Source: Deferribacteres bacterium (GTDB lineage: Bacteria; Zhuqueibacterota; Zhuqueibacteria; Zhuqueibacterales; Geothermadaptataceae). Taken from it: a DNA stretch of 64,000 nt. Where the stretch lies: contig JACKDE010000001.1 of the NCBI GenBank assembly GCA_020633675.1, positions 62,001 to 126,000 of the forward strand, written 5' to 3'. Numbering within the stretch: the stretch's first letter is position 1; each line of letters starts with the position of its first letter. Of the stretch, positions 26,383 to 35,375 are shown in pieces. Under the pieces are notes generated by a model. The model searched no databases. It was not told the origin of the DNA and saw only the letters and a list, made by a program, of their open reading frames with translations. The position numbers and the translations under genes are program-made.

Positions 26383-27381
26383 AAAAATGTAGGACAGCCA
26401 AGCAATATTGTTGAGCGCGTAGCTGGGCTTCGGCAAAAACACCACCACGGCAATGAATTCTCATCGCCAGCCGATAGGAACCCGGTGCGCTTGTCATTTA
26501 TACATTAACCACACCCAATGAAAATTGCCGGAATTGCCTGGGAAAATTTTACTTTGCTATCGTCCTGTTCACATAGCGAGTGCCTGACCCATTTTGCGAA
26601 GCATCGTCGGAGCCCACTTGCCGCTGATTGACACAAGTATCCGCAGGAACAACACGAAGATAAAAATGTGCGGACGCAAAGGGGCGGATAGGATGGTGAA
26701 AAACTGCTGGAACGTACTGTTTGTTGGACAAAATTGTGCGCGATGCTTGGGTTGCTTTTAAGAATCCCTTGAATTTTCAATGAAACATGGTTTGATTGTG
26801 CAATTTGAGCAAACTGCAAAAACGAAATTTGCACCACAGCGGGCAAGGCTCGCTTTTGCCAACGAACAGCAGGGAATGGGAAATTCTTTGAATAGACGAT
26901 TCAAAATGAGAACCATCAAGTATAATTTGCGTTGAACAATTTGTCAAGTTCAAACTGCCACAGGCAGATTGAACATATTTATAGCCGAATGTGGCGCGCT
27001 TTCGTCGACCTGGCGCAGGATTTGCTGATGATAAACCAGGTGATTTCCGCGAAAACGATATTATTTTGTACGGTATTTCTGTGTAAATTTTTATTATTAA
27101 TTGATTTAATGTGTAATAAGCAAACTGAGAATTCACTTGCTTTAGTGGTATTTTATTAATAAAATTTCACCCGAAAAACGCTGTCCCCCGGTTAATCGCG
27201 TAAATTTTCCTTGCCTCGCACCATCTGCACTGCACCTAACTGCAATCCTTAGCTCAGGTATTCTGCATATTATCTCATCCCGAACAAAATTGGATACATG
27301 GTACCATACTGCGTTGCAAAAAACTCTGTTTTGCAAAGCGATGCCAGACAACTTTTCAACATTAGGATCAGTAATCTTAAA
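26383..27381. other. Long intergenic region, AT-rich toward the right
   Basis: About 1 kb between divergent genes. Open frames of up to 119 codons on the minus strand have no ribosome-binding site, signal or recognisable domain and are rejected. From about 26900 the DNA becomes clearly AT-rich. A promoter-like pair TTGCTT (27137) - 17 bases - TAAAAT (27160) points toward the nine-gene locus but would leave a 215-base leader. Confidence 0.5.
27137..27165 (+). promoter_or_regulatory. Possible sigma-70 promoter of the trans-envelope locus
   Basis: TTGCTT and TAAAAT are separated by 17 bases within an AT-rich tract. The distance to the first start codon is about 215 bases, and similar words are frequent in AT-rich DNA, so this is weak. 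Confidence 0.3.
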
Positions 27382-29838
27382 ATGATTTTCAGGATGATTC
27401 GAACATGCACAGGGAATAGTGCATCGATTTCAGCTCTGGTTGTGCTGCTGCTGTGGAGTTGCGCCGCGCCGATCTGGCAAAGCGTTGATTTAGCCAAGCG
27501 CCAGGGCGATACGGCCAAAATTGAAACTCTGCTGGCTGCGCATGTGCAAAAAAATCCTGGCGATGCAAAAGCTTTTTTTATGCTTGGGGAAATTCGCGGT
27601 GAGCTCGGCCGGTGGCAGGGCATGATGTCCGCGTTTGATGCCTGCGAAAAAATCGATCCGGCGTGGCGCCGCGATGTGAACAGCAAAAAAGAGCTTTTTT
27701 GGCGCAAAAATTTTAACGATGGCGTGATTGCACGTCAACTTGGTGATACCGATGAAAGTCTGGTCAACTTTGCCGCGATCACGATTATTTACCCGGAACG
27801 CGCAATTGGGCATCGTCTCTTTGGCGAAGCCTCGCTGGCATTTGGCGATACTGCCCAGGCTTTAGGCGCTTTCGAACAAGCTCTCTCTCTGCATTTCGAT
27901 GATCACATTTCCCGTCGCCACATGATGGCGCTTTCCTTCGCACAAAACTATTTTGAACAGGCGCTCGAACAAGCTGAAATTTTGTTGATGGCGTTACCGC
28001 ATGATCCGGAAGCGTTGCGTTTCCGCGCCTACAGTCTGGATATGCTGGATCGACGCGATGAGGCAACTGATGCCTATACAAAATTGATTGCAGCGAGTGA
28101 AGATCCAGCCGATGTTGAGTCGTTTGCCGCCTTTAAGTATAGAATGGGACTGTATGAAGATGCGATTGCCTTGTCAGAGCTGGCGATCACCCGCGGCGGC
28201 GACCGCGAGGCAAACTGGCAAGCCATCGTGCAGGCACGGCTGATGCAGCAAAATTACCCGGAATTGCTGGCCGCAGCCAGCACGCTTTCCGCCATCGCAC
28301 CAAATAATTTGCAAGCTTACGAGCTCAAACAATTAGCGCAAATCACGTTGGGACAAGTTCGGCAAGCCCGGCTCACCAAACTGGATTATCTGCATGCTCT
28401 CGCGCAAATACGGCTCAAACAGAGGCTTTTCCCCGAGTTGCTGGCAACAACCGATGAAATCCTGTCGATTCGGGAAAATGATCTCGAAGCGCTGCGACTG
28501 CGTGCCGCGACGTTCGATTCGACAAGAGAGTACCGCAAGGCACGCGAAGCACAATTGCTCTACCTTGATGTGCTGGGGAAAAAACAATGGGAAGAGCACA
28601 ATTTTCTCGAAGTGATCCGCACCACCGCACAGACGCTGGCCATCGATAGCACCAATTTTCAAGCAGTGCAGCTCAAGAAAAGCGCCTACGATTCGCTTGG
28701 CCAACCGCAGGATGCATTACAAACAGAAATCACCTACCACGCAGCAGTCGCGCGTACCCATCTTGCCAATCGTAATTTTTATGGATTCTTGAAAAAAGCG
28801 ATGGATATTTTGGCGCTCGATCCGAAAAACCTAATGGCGCTACGTTACAAAGCAATGGCGCACGATTCGCTGGGCCAGTTCCAGCAGGCGGGTCTGTCGG
28901 AAATGCAGTACTTGTTGACAGCAGCGGAGCAACACCTGGCGAATGGGGATTATGAAGCCGTTATTCGCGAAACGGATAAAGCGCTCGATCTCGACCGCAA
29001 CAATCGTGAAGCTGTGCAATTGAAAATTGCAGCCCACCGCCAACTTGACCAAAACGATCAGGCAAAACAAACGGAAATCGCTTATCAATTGACTCGTATC
29101 GATCATTGGTTGAAGGATGGCAATGGCACCGCCGCTGCTGAAGATGGAGTTGCAAAATACGAATTTGTATTGGCTGCGACCGACACGATTTTGACGCTCG
29201 ACCCCCAAAGTGTTCCAGCATTGGAGCATCGCAAAAGCGCCTTTGCGGCGCTTGGCCAGTCCAGAAAAGCAGTCAGCACTGAAATTGAGCTGCTGCTGAT
29301 TCTCGCTCAGCAACGACTCGGTGAAAAGAACTACCAGGAATTGCTGAAACTGAGCGATGAAATCATCGCCATCGATGCCAGTTATTTGCCTGCGCTGAAT
29401 TTGAAAAAAATAGCCTTGCAGCACTTGGGGCAGGATGATGCGGCCAGAAAAATCGAGATCACTTCGCTGCTGCTGATCGCTGACTCGCTGTCAGCACAAA
29501 ATGATCAGGCGGAGTTGCTCAAGGTCGCGACGACCATTCTCGCGCTCGACCGCCTCAATAAAAATGCAGTGGACCTGAAGCACGCCGCTCATCTCGCACT
29601 CGGACAAAAGCAGCTTGCCGAGCAAACGATGATCAAATATTGGCTTGAGCTGGCAGCACATCGTATGCAGCAAAAAAAATATGCTGAAGTCCATGAACTG
29701 GTCGATCAGGTTTTGAGCGCACAGCCTTCGAACCTGGAAGCGCTCACGCTAAAACGAAATGCTTATTTGGCTACTGCGCGCCTCGATGAAGCATTGGCCC
29801 TGAAACAGCAAATTGAGCTTTTACAAAGCAAAAAGTGA
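27382..29838 (+). CDS. TPR-repeat lipoprotein, first gene of the trans-envelope locus
   Basis: An 818-residue lipoprotein: the signal ALVVLLLWSCAAP has a lipobox-like Cys near residue 28. The remainder is a solenoid of TPR-like helical pairs. From about residue 330 a longer unit of roughly 70-75 residues recurs, with words such as LALDPKNLMALRYKAMAHDS and AYDSLGQPQDALQTEI, each containing an N-x-x-A-L/V-x-L-K core and a D-x-L-G-Q turn. ATG 27382 is proposed because it gives a normal signal peptide; the frame is open back to 27298 and an ATG at 27394 is also possible. Its stop overlaps the start of the next gene as GTGA, indicating coupled translation. TPR lipoproteins of this kind usually scaffold outer-membrane or periplasmic assemblies; the specific role is unknown. 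Confidence 0.85.
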   Translation: MIFRMIRTCTGNSASISALVVLLLWSCAAPIWQSVDLAKRQGDTAKIETLLAAHVQKNPGDAKAFFMLGEIRGELGRWQGMMSAFDACEKIDPAWRRDVNSKKELFWRKNFNDGVIARQLGDTDESLVNFAAITIIYPERAIGHRLFGEASLAFGDTAQALGAFEQALSLHFDDHISRRHMMALSFAQNYFEQALEQAEILLMALPHDPEALRFRAYSLDMLDRRDEATDAYTKLIAASEDPADVESFAAFKYRMGLYEDAIALSELAITRGGDREANWQAIVQARLMQQNYPELLAAASTLSAIAPNNLQAYELKQLAQITLGQVRQARLTKLDYLHALAQIRLKQRLFPELLATTDEILSIRENDLEALRLRAATFDSTREYRKAREAQLLYLDVLGKKQWEEHNFLEVIRTTAQTLAIDSTNFQAVQLKKSAYDSLGQPQDALQTEITYHAAVARTHLANRNFYGFLKKAMDILALDPKNLMALRYKAMAHDSLGQFQQAGLSEMQYLLTAAEQHLANGDYEAVIRETDKALDLDRNNREAVQLKIAAHRQLDQNDQAKQTEIAYQLTRIDHWLKDGNGTAAAEDGVAKYEFVLAATDTILTLDPQSVPALEHRKSAFAALGQSRKAVSTEIELLLILAQQRLGEKNYQELLKLSDEIIAIDASYLPALNLKKIALQHLGQDDAARKIEITSLLLIADSLSAQNDQAELLKVATTILALDRLNKNAVDLKHAAHLALGQKQLAEQTMIKYWLELAAHRMQQKKYAEVHELVDQVLSAQPSNLEALTLKRNAYLATARLDEALALKQQIELLQSKK

Positions 29839-32800
29839 AAAAGACTGCATTGAAATTTATAACAGGAAAACAAATCATCTTGCGGATTTCGAGCTTGATC
29901 TTTTGGGCGTTGCTCGTGTCTGCCCTCTTCGGCACCGCACGTGCGCGGCAATTGCAGATCGTCACCACGGACCCCCAACCCAACGCAGTGGATGTGCCAT
30001 TCAATGCGGCGGTTGAAATCCGCTTCAGTGATCCGGTTTCTGCGCAAGATCTGCGTGGCGTGACGATCTCGGGTGACCGAAATGGCTATTATGAAATTGC
30101 CGAGGTGATCCAGCGTACCAATACCACATTGGCAATTGTGCCCAATCCGGTCTTTGTTCAAGGTGAGCAAATCACCGTGACGCTCAATCAATATGTGACG
30201 TCGCAGGGAGGACAATCGCTCACAGCGCCGGGTTATCAGTTCAGTTTTCGTGTACAAAATCTCGCCGGACTTTTTCGCCCCAATATTCTGCCCTCGGATA
30301 CGCTGATTCAGGATATCCAGCTGCAAAATGGTGAGCAGCAGCCGGTTAAAATCGCCGCTGCCAATTTTGATACCGATCCGTTTCTTGAAGCTGTGCTGGT
30401 GAGCAGCACTTCGAGCACAGTCACGATTTTTGACAATGACGGCACGCAATTGCTGCTCAAACGAACCCTTCGAATTGGTGCCGATGCAGATCCGGAACGC
30501 ACACCGCTCGATGTCGCGGTTGCTGATTTTGATTCGAATGGAACCATGGACATCATTGTACCATTTTCGAGCAACAGAGTGTACATTTTGTGGGGCAATG
30601 GCGACGCGACATTTGATCCCCAGCCCGTTTTTGATCTGCTGTTGAAAACCAATGATATCGGTGCACAGCCCAACGGCATTGCGGTAGCTGACTTCAATTT
30701 CGATGGCTTGCCGGATTTTGCGGTTTCGTCAGTCGGGGCGAACACAATCATTATTTACTACAACATGCTGCGCAGCGATGGGCGAGGCGCGTTTCGCGAA
30801 CAAGTGCGGCCTTCCGCAAAAACTGAAACCGGCATTTTCGGATTGACCAGCGCTGATTTCAATGCCGATGGTTTACCTGATGTCGCAGCAATTTATAATG
30901 GCACCAACGCGCTGTCTGTGTTTTTGAATCGAGGAGGAGCTGGCTACGCGGAAAAAGCGCCTATCAATATTCCGCTGCGGCCAATTGCCGTGCAATCTCT
31001 CAATGTGGTTGAAGACCGCAATAATGCGCTGAATATCGATTTTCCAGAGCTGGTTGTATTGTCTGCGCCATTTGCCATTATCGGCAAATCTGCCGAGAGC
31101 GCAGCAGGGCAAAGTCAGGTCACTGTTTTGCATTGGTTACCGGAGGGTGAAGGCCGTTTCGAAATTGTCGATGAAATCGTGCTGCCCAACCTGGTACAAA
31201 GCTTTGGCTACGGCAGTCTCGATGGCCGTTACAATGTCCCTGTCGCTAATCAAGATCACGACCTGGATTTGCTGACGGGTGATTACGAACTGGGTACGCT
31301 CGCTTTGTTAGGCAATGAAGGTACGGGCTTGAGCGCTCCCCGTATCGTCAATTTTCTACCGACGCCCCGTGCCATGGCGGTTGCCGACTTCAATCGCGAT
31401 GGTATTGAAGATATATTCTACGCCAGCCACGACGCACAGCTCGTCCGGTTGGTTCGCTCTACCGGCTTGCCGGACACGACCATTGTATGTGATTTTGGCG
31501 ATGTGTTTGTCGGTCAGCACCGCGATACCACCAAGCAAATTTCGTTACGCAATTCCTTCGACGTGCAAGTGACCATGAACTGGGACGACCGCACAAATTT
31601 CGACGTCCAGCCCCGCACCTACAGCCTGCAAGGTGGCGAGCTATTGCCGTTGACCCTCTCTTTTGCACCCCGGGATACCGGCAGCTTTGCCGAAACCGTT
31701 TCGGTAGCAATCGATCCCAACCCTGGCGGCCGCGATCCGGTGACTATCTTGCTGCTCGGGCGTGGTGTGATGGTCGATTTCAGCATCGAGCCGGATAGCT
31801 GCTTTTTTCCAGTCACGCCGCCCGACTCGGTGTCTGTGTGCAGCCTGCAGGTGGCGAACAATGGCAACGGCATTTTGGAACTTGGAACTTTTGCGATTGA
31901 AAGTGCAACGCCGGCCTTTTCGGTGCAGAATCGTCAGCCGAATATGCAGGTACAGGGTTACGATTCAGCGCTGGTGTTGGTCGCGTTTGCGCCAGCAGAT
32001 ACCGGTACCTACGCTGATACCCTGCTGATTTCCAGCAACGATGAAAACCAACCACTCGTGCGTATACCACTATATGGCCGCAGCACGCGCAATCAGCCGA
32101 TCTATTGCGCAGCCAGTCCGGATACGGTTTTTATTGTCGAACACCAGCCTTTTTGCTTCTCAGTGACTCAGGGTACCTGCTCGTCGCAAGCGGATTCACT
32201 CAATGGGTGCGTAGCAGGTGTGTTCGAAGATCCGGATCAGGAGCGATTGAATTTCCGTTTTCGGCAATTGCCGGGCTGGATTCGCAGTACCACATTTGAT
32301 AGCGAAGGCAGGGGATTCATACGCGGCACGCCGGGTGAAGGCGCACAGGATACCTCCTTTGTTGTGATCGCAGAAAAGGCTTTTGTCAGCACGGAAAAAC
32401 AGATCTTTATCAAAGTGATCTCCGTAAATGATGCTCCGGTTTTTACTAATTTGCCAGACACCGTCACCATCGCGGAAAACCAGGAGTTGCAGTTCCAGGT
32501 TTTGGCAAGCGATCCCGAAGGCGCTGACGTGGCCATCACAGCGCTCAATCTCGAAAATCTTTGCGGCAACAGCGCCAGCTTTGATGCAACAACAGCGACT
32601 CTGCGGTATACGCCCACGTTTGGCTGCGCCGGTGAATTTCTGCTCGATTTCGCAGCCCGTGAACTGACTCCCGATTCGCTTACCAGTTTTGCCAGTCTGG
32701 TTATCCGCGTCGAGGGCGCAAAACCGGACTTGGTGATGGATGGCATCGCTTTTTCAGTGCCGGATATCCGTCTCAATCAGCGCGCTACCATTACCGCACA

Positions 32801-33341
32801 ATTTCATAACGAAAATGCGCCTGTGCGAGCAGGACAGGATTTTTCCGCACGTATTTTTGTGAACGGCGAGATTGTGCAATCACGGCGCTACATTGCTGGA
32901 CTCGATACCAGTGCTGTCGACTCGATTGCCGTCGACTTTATCTTCGACCGCACCCAGCAGTTTAGCATTACCGCCGAAGTCGATTTTCTTGACCAGATTG
33001 CTGAACTGAACGAAGAAAACAATGTCGTGACGCGGGAGTTGACCATAGAAGCTGGCCAGCTTGTGGTACGACCCAATCCGTTTACACCCAATGGCGATGG
33101 CAAAAATGATTTGGTGTTTTTTGCTATCGATCAACTGGCGCTTGACCTGCCGATCGAACTCACTATTTTTGATGTACAGGGCCGTTTGCTGCGTAGTCTG
33201 TCCTCACAGGGCAGCCAGACACAAATTTTCTGGGATGGCCGGGACAGCAGCGACGAAGAGCAACTCCCCGGTGTTTATCTTTACGTTCTTAAAGATGCCA
33301 ATAACAAATCTTTGCAGGGATATGTTGTACTCGCGCGTTAA
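29835..33341 (+). CDS. Multidomain surface protein (Big_5, FG-GAP/VCBS, cadherin-like, CARDB, sorting C-terminus)
   Basis: A 1168-residue exported protein starting at GTG. After a signal peptide ending near ARARQ come: an SbsA/Big_5 Ig-like domain (about 38-140; TTDPQPNAVDVPFNAAVEIR), an FG-GAP/VCBS propeller (about 165-540; repeated DFNxDGxxD such as VADFNFDGLPDFAV, ADFNADGLPDVAA, ADFNRDGIEDIFY), ASH-like beta domains (about 550-750; LRNSFDVQVTMNW, DTGTYADTLLISSNDENQP), a cadherin-like domain (VNDAPVFTNLPDTVTIAENQ), a CARDB domain (VDFLDQIAELNEENNVV) and a C-terminal sorting/FlgD-like domain (VRPNPFTPNGDGKNDLVFF, ending GVYLYVL and VVLAR). The NPFTPNGDGKND word is typical of gliding-associated C-terminal domains handled by the type IX secretion system. 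It overlaps the neighbouring genes at both ends (4 and 20 bases). Confidence 0.85.
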   Translation: MKKTALKFITGKQIILRISSLIFWALLVSALFGTARARQLQIVTTDPQPNAVDVPFNAAVEIRFSDPVSAQDLRGVTISGDRNGYYEIAEVIQRTNTTLAIVPNPVFVQGEQITVTLNQYVTSQGGQSLTAPGYQFSFRVQNLAGLFRPNILPSDTLIQDIQLQNGEQQPVKIAAANFDTDPFLEAVLVSSTSSTVTIFDNDGTQLLLKRTLRIGADADPERTPLDVAVADFDSNGTMDIIVPFSSNRVYILWGNGDATFDPQPVFDLLLKTNDIGAQPNGIAVADFNFDGLPDFAVSSVGANTIIIYYNMLRSDGRGAFREQVRPSAKTETGIFGLTSADFNADGLPDVAAIYNGTNALSVFLNRGGAGYAEKAPINIPLRPIAVQSLNVVEDRNNALNIDFPELVVLSAPFAIIGKSAESAAGQSQVTVLHWLPEGEGRFEIVDEIVLPNLVQSFGYGSLDGRYNVPVANQDHDLDLLTGDYELGTLALLGNEGTGLSAPRIVNFLPTPRAMAVADFNRDGIEDIFYASHDAQLVRLVRSTGLPDTTIVCDFGDVFVGQHRDTTKQISLRNSFDVQVTMNWDDRTNFDVQPRTYSLQGGELLPLTLSFAPRDTGSFAETVSVAIDPNPGGRDPVTILLLGRGVMVDFSIEPDSCFFPVTPPDSVSVCSLQVANNGNGILELGTFAIESATPAFSVQNRQPNMQVQGYDSALVLVAFAPADTGTYADTLLISSNDENQPLVRIPLYGRSTRNQPIYCAASPDTVFIVEHQPFCFSVTQGTCSSQADSLNGCVAGVFEDPDQERLNFRFRQLPGWIRSTTFDSEGRGFIRGTPGEGAQDTSFVVIAEKAFVSTEKQIFIKVISVNDAPVFTNLPDTVTIAENQELQFQVLASDPEGADVAITALNLENLCGNSASFDATTATLRYTPTFGCAGEFLLDFAARELTPDSLTSFASLVIRVEGAKPDLVMDGIAFSVPDIRLNQRATITAQFHNENAPVRAGQDFSARIFVNGEIVQSRRYIAGLDTSAVDSIAVDFIFDRTQQFSITAEVDFLDQIAELNEENNVVTRELTIEAGQLVVRPNPFTPNGDGKNDLVFFAIDQLALDLPIELTIFDVQGRLLRSLSSQGSQTQIFWDGRDSSDEEQLPGVYLYVLKDANNKSLQGYVVLAR

Positions 33342-35190
33342 AAAATTCTTTTTTTCAATCTGCCTGATCAGCATCTTCTGGAGTGCATCAGCGCAGGCGC
33401 AGGTTGGCCTCAATTTTTTTCAGGCCGATCCCGCTAACGTGTACGACTGGCGTGCGGCGATGGTTAATCCGTCCATTAGTGCGCTGCAATCGGGTGCGGT
33501 AGAGGCAGGGTTCAAGATTTTTCATCTCGGATTTGCCGATGCAGGCGCTGCACTTTTCAAAGCAGGCTATTTTGTACTAAATGTGCCAAAACGCCTGCCG
33601 TTTGAGTTGACGGCTGGTCTGCAATCACAATATTTCAGCACGCCGTTGTATAACGAGAGCAGTTTGCGTGCGGTCTTTAGCCGCAGAGTATCCACAAAAT
33701 TGACACTTGGCGTCGGCATCGGCTTGCTGGGCATCTCCTACGATGCCGGCAAATTTGAACTCGATGATCTCAGCGATCCGGTGCTGGCTGGCGGCACATC
33801 GCTCTGGAAACCGGATGTGCACCTTGGTGTGACCTTTATGCCATTTAATACGGTGGTGCTCGCAGCCGGCGTCTCGCACCTCAATCGCCCGAATATTTCC
33901 CTGATTGATGATGCGATTCGACTTGAGCCGGTTGTGACTTTCGGTTTGAAGTACAGCCTGGGACGTGCTGAGATGCATACAGGAGGCAAAATCGACCGAA
34001 CCGCAACCAGTCGGCGCGCCAGCGTACAATATAGCGATGAAATGTTGGGTTTTGTTCAGCTCGGTATCGATGATGAAGCCGTGAATCTGTTGTCACGTCT
34101 CTACGTCTCCGGGCCATTTGCGGTGGGCTACGGATTGAGCTTGCCGATCAATGAACTGAGCGGAACCGGTGCAGGCAGCCATGAAGCTGCGTTTGTTTAT
34201 GAATTTGACCGCCTTCAAAAGCCCATCGAGCTGGTGGATGTGCCACAAAATCGTCGGCCTGTGCGGCCGGAAATGGCGCGCATTCGTATGGTGCCGCAGT
34301 TCATCGCGCGGCTGGAGCACAACACAGTTGATATCGTGACGAAACAGGTTGAACGCGATGTGTCGCAAAAGCTGGATGAAACTGCTATTCAGCAATTGAC
34401 CAGCTACGATCTTGGTTTAGCGGATACCATGAGCATCGGCACGCCAATATTTTTAACCAACCAATTCGCGCGCTTTGATGCCGCAGCCCAGCCGGGTCAT
34501 CTGATCACACTCGAAGGCGAATCCGGAATCACCTTTCGCAAAAATTTTGATTTCAGCTTGCAGGATACCTCAAAAACCAAGGAAGATCTGTTTTTCATTA
34601 CTGACACCAGCTATATTGCATTTTTGCGCGAACTTGGGCGTGATTTAAAAGATAACCCTTCAAAAAAGACGCTGATCGTGACGCCCAACGCGCAACTAAC
34701 GCGTGCGCAGCTCATCGTCAAATACCTGGCCGATTCATTGCACATTCCAGCTTCGCAATTCCTGGTGAAGGTCGTGCCGAGCGAACCGATTGAAGCTGCA
34801 CAGGCAATCAAGCCAACTTGGGATCCGACAACGTTGACGCGCCGGGAGACCATTCGGCTGGCCGATCCAATGAGTGTGCTGGTTTCGATTTTTCCCATCG
34901 ACACCAGCTCGTACTTCAAGCCATGGCAGTTTGTGGTCGAAAACAGCGAAGGTGAGCGCATTTTTACTTATCGCGGTATCAGCACCGACCAGCAGCAGCA
35001 GTTCCGCTGGGAGTGGCATGACAATGCCGATGTGCTCATCAACAATGGATTTTACCGCTACTATGTCGAGTGGCAAGATGACAGCGGACAGACGATTCAA
35101 TCGGCGCCAAGCACGTTGTATGCACGCGAATTGCGCAGCACTGTGCAGATTCAGATTGCGCCGGAATATCAGCCACCTCAACAAAAGTAA
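33322..35190 (+). CDS. PorP/SprF-type outer-membrane protein with OmpA-like and FlgD-like extension
   Basis: A 622-residue protein. A signal peptide (ICLISIFWSASAQA) precedes a PorP/SprF-like beta-barrel region (about 25-300) with typical words: FFQADPANVYDWRAAMVNPS, LGVGIGLLGISYD, and FMPFNTVVLAAGVSHLNRPN. PorP/SprF proteins average about 330 residues, so this one has a 300-residue extension. Residues near 430-500 (LFFITDTSYIAFLREL and NAQLTRAQLIVKYLADSLHI) resemble an OmpA-type peptidoglycan-binding core, and the last 100 (WQFVVENSEGERIFTYRG, FYRYYVEWQDDSG) a FlgD-like Ig domain. The start lies inside the preceding gene with a 20-base overlap; ATG 33322 has GGGA close by. SprF-like proteins partner surface proteins carrying type B sorting domains, which fits the preceding gene. 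Confidence 0.8.
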   Translation: MLYSRVKKFFFSICLISIFWSASAQAQVGLNFFQADPANVYDWRAAMVNPSISALQSGAVEAGFKIFHLGFADAGAALFKAGYFVLNVPKRLPFELTAGLQSQYFSTPLYNESSLRAVFSRRVSTKLTLGVGIGLLGISYDAGKFELDDLSDPVLAGGTSLWKPDVHLGVTFMPFNTVVLAAGVSHLNRPNISLIDDAIRLEPVVTFGLKYSLGRAEMHTGGKIDRTATSRRASVQYSDEMLGFVQLGIDDEAVNLLSRLYVSGPFAVGYGLSLPINELSGTGAGSHEAAFVYEFDRLQKPIELVDVPQNRRPVRPEMARIRMVPQFIARLEHNTVDIVTKQVERDVSQKLDETAIQQLTSYDLGLADTMSIGTPIFLTNQFARFDAAAQPGHLITLEGESGITFRKNFDFSLQDTSKTKEDLFFITDTSYIAFLRELGRDLKDNPSKKTLIVTPNAQLTRAQLIVKYLADSLHIPASQFLVKVVPSEPIEAAQAIKPTWDPTTLTRRETIRLADPMSVLVSIFPIDTSSYFKPWQFVVENSEGERIFTYRGISTDQQQQFRWEWHDNADVLINNGFYRYYVEWQDDSGQTIQSAPSTLYARELRSTVQIQIAPEYQPPQQK

Positions 35191-35375
35191 GGCGCAGATA
35201 AACGAGCCATTCTTAACAAAGGGTAGCGTTTAGGAGTTGTTTCATACTCTTAGAAAATCCGGTAGTTTTTAGCAAGAAAGTGTAAAGTACCCGTCTGTGG
35301 TGCAAGTCAGTCGCTTGCAGCAATGATGGCAAAAGTGCTCCCCCAAAAGGTTGAAAAGGACCTAACGAAAAGGAT
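35191..35375. other. Leader between the outer-membrane and motor genes
   Basis: The only sizeable gap within the nine-gene locus (185 bases). It contains a perfect 6-bp hairpin (TGCAAG at 35301, CTTGCA at 35314) and a good ribosome-binding site AAAAGGAT before the next start. It may hold an internal promoter, but no clear -35/-10 pair was found. Confidence 0.45.

Noticed and set aside
26505..27136. Two minus-strand frames of 113 and 119 codons
   Set aside because: They overlap each other, have irregular composition and no ribosome-binding site; best treated as noncoding.
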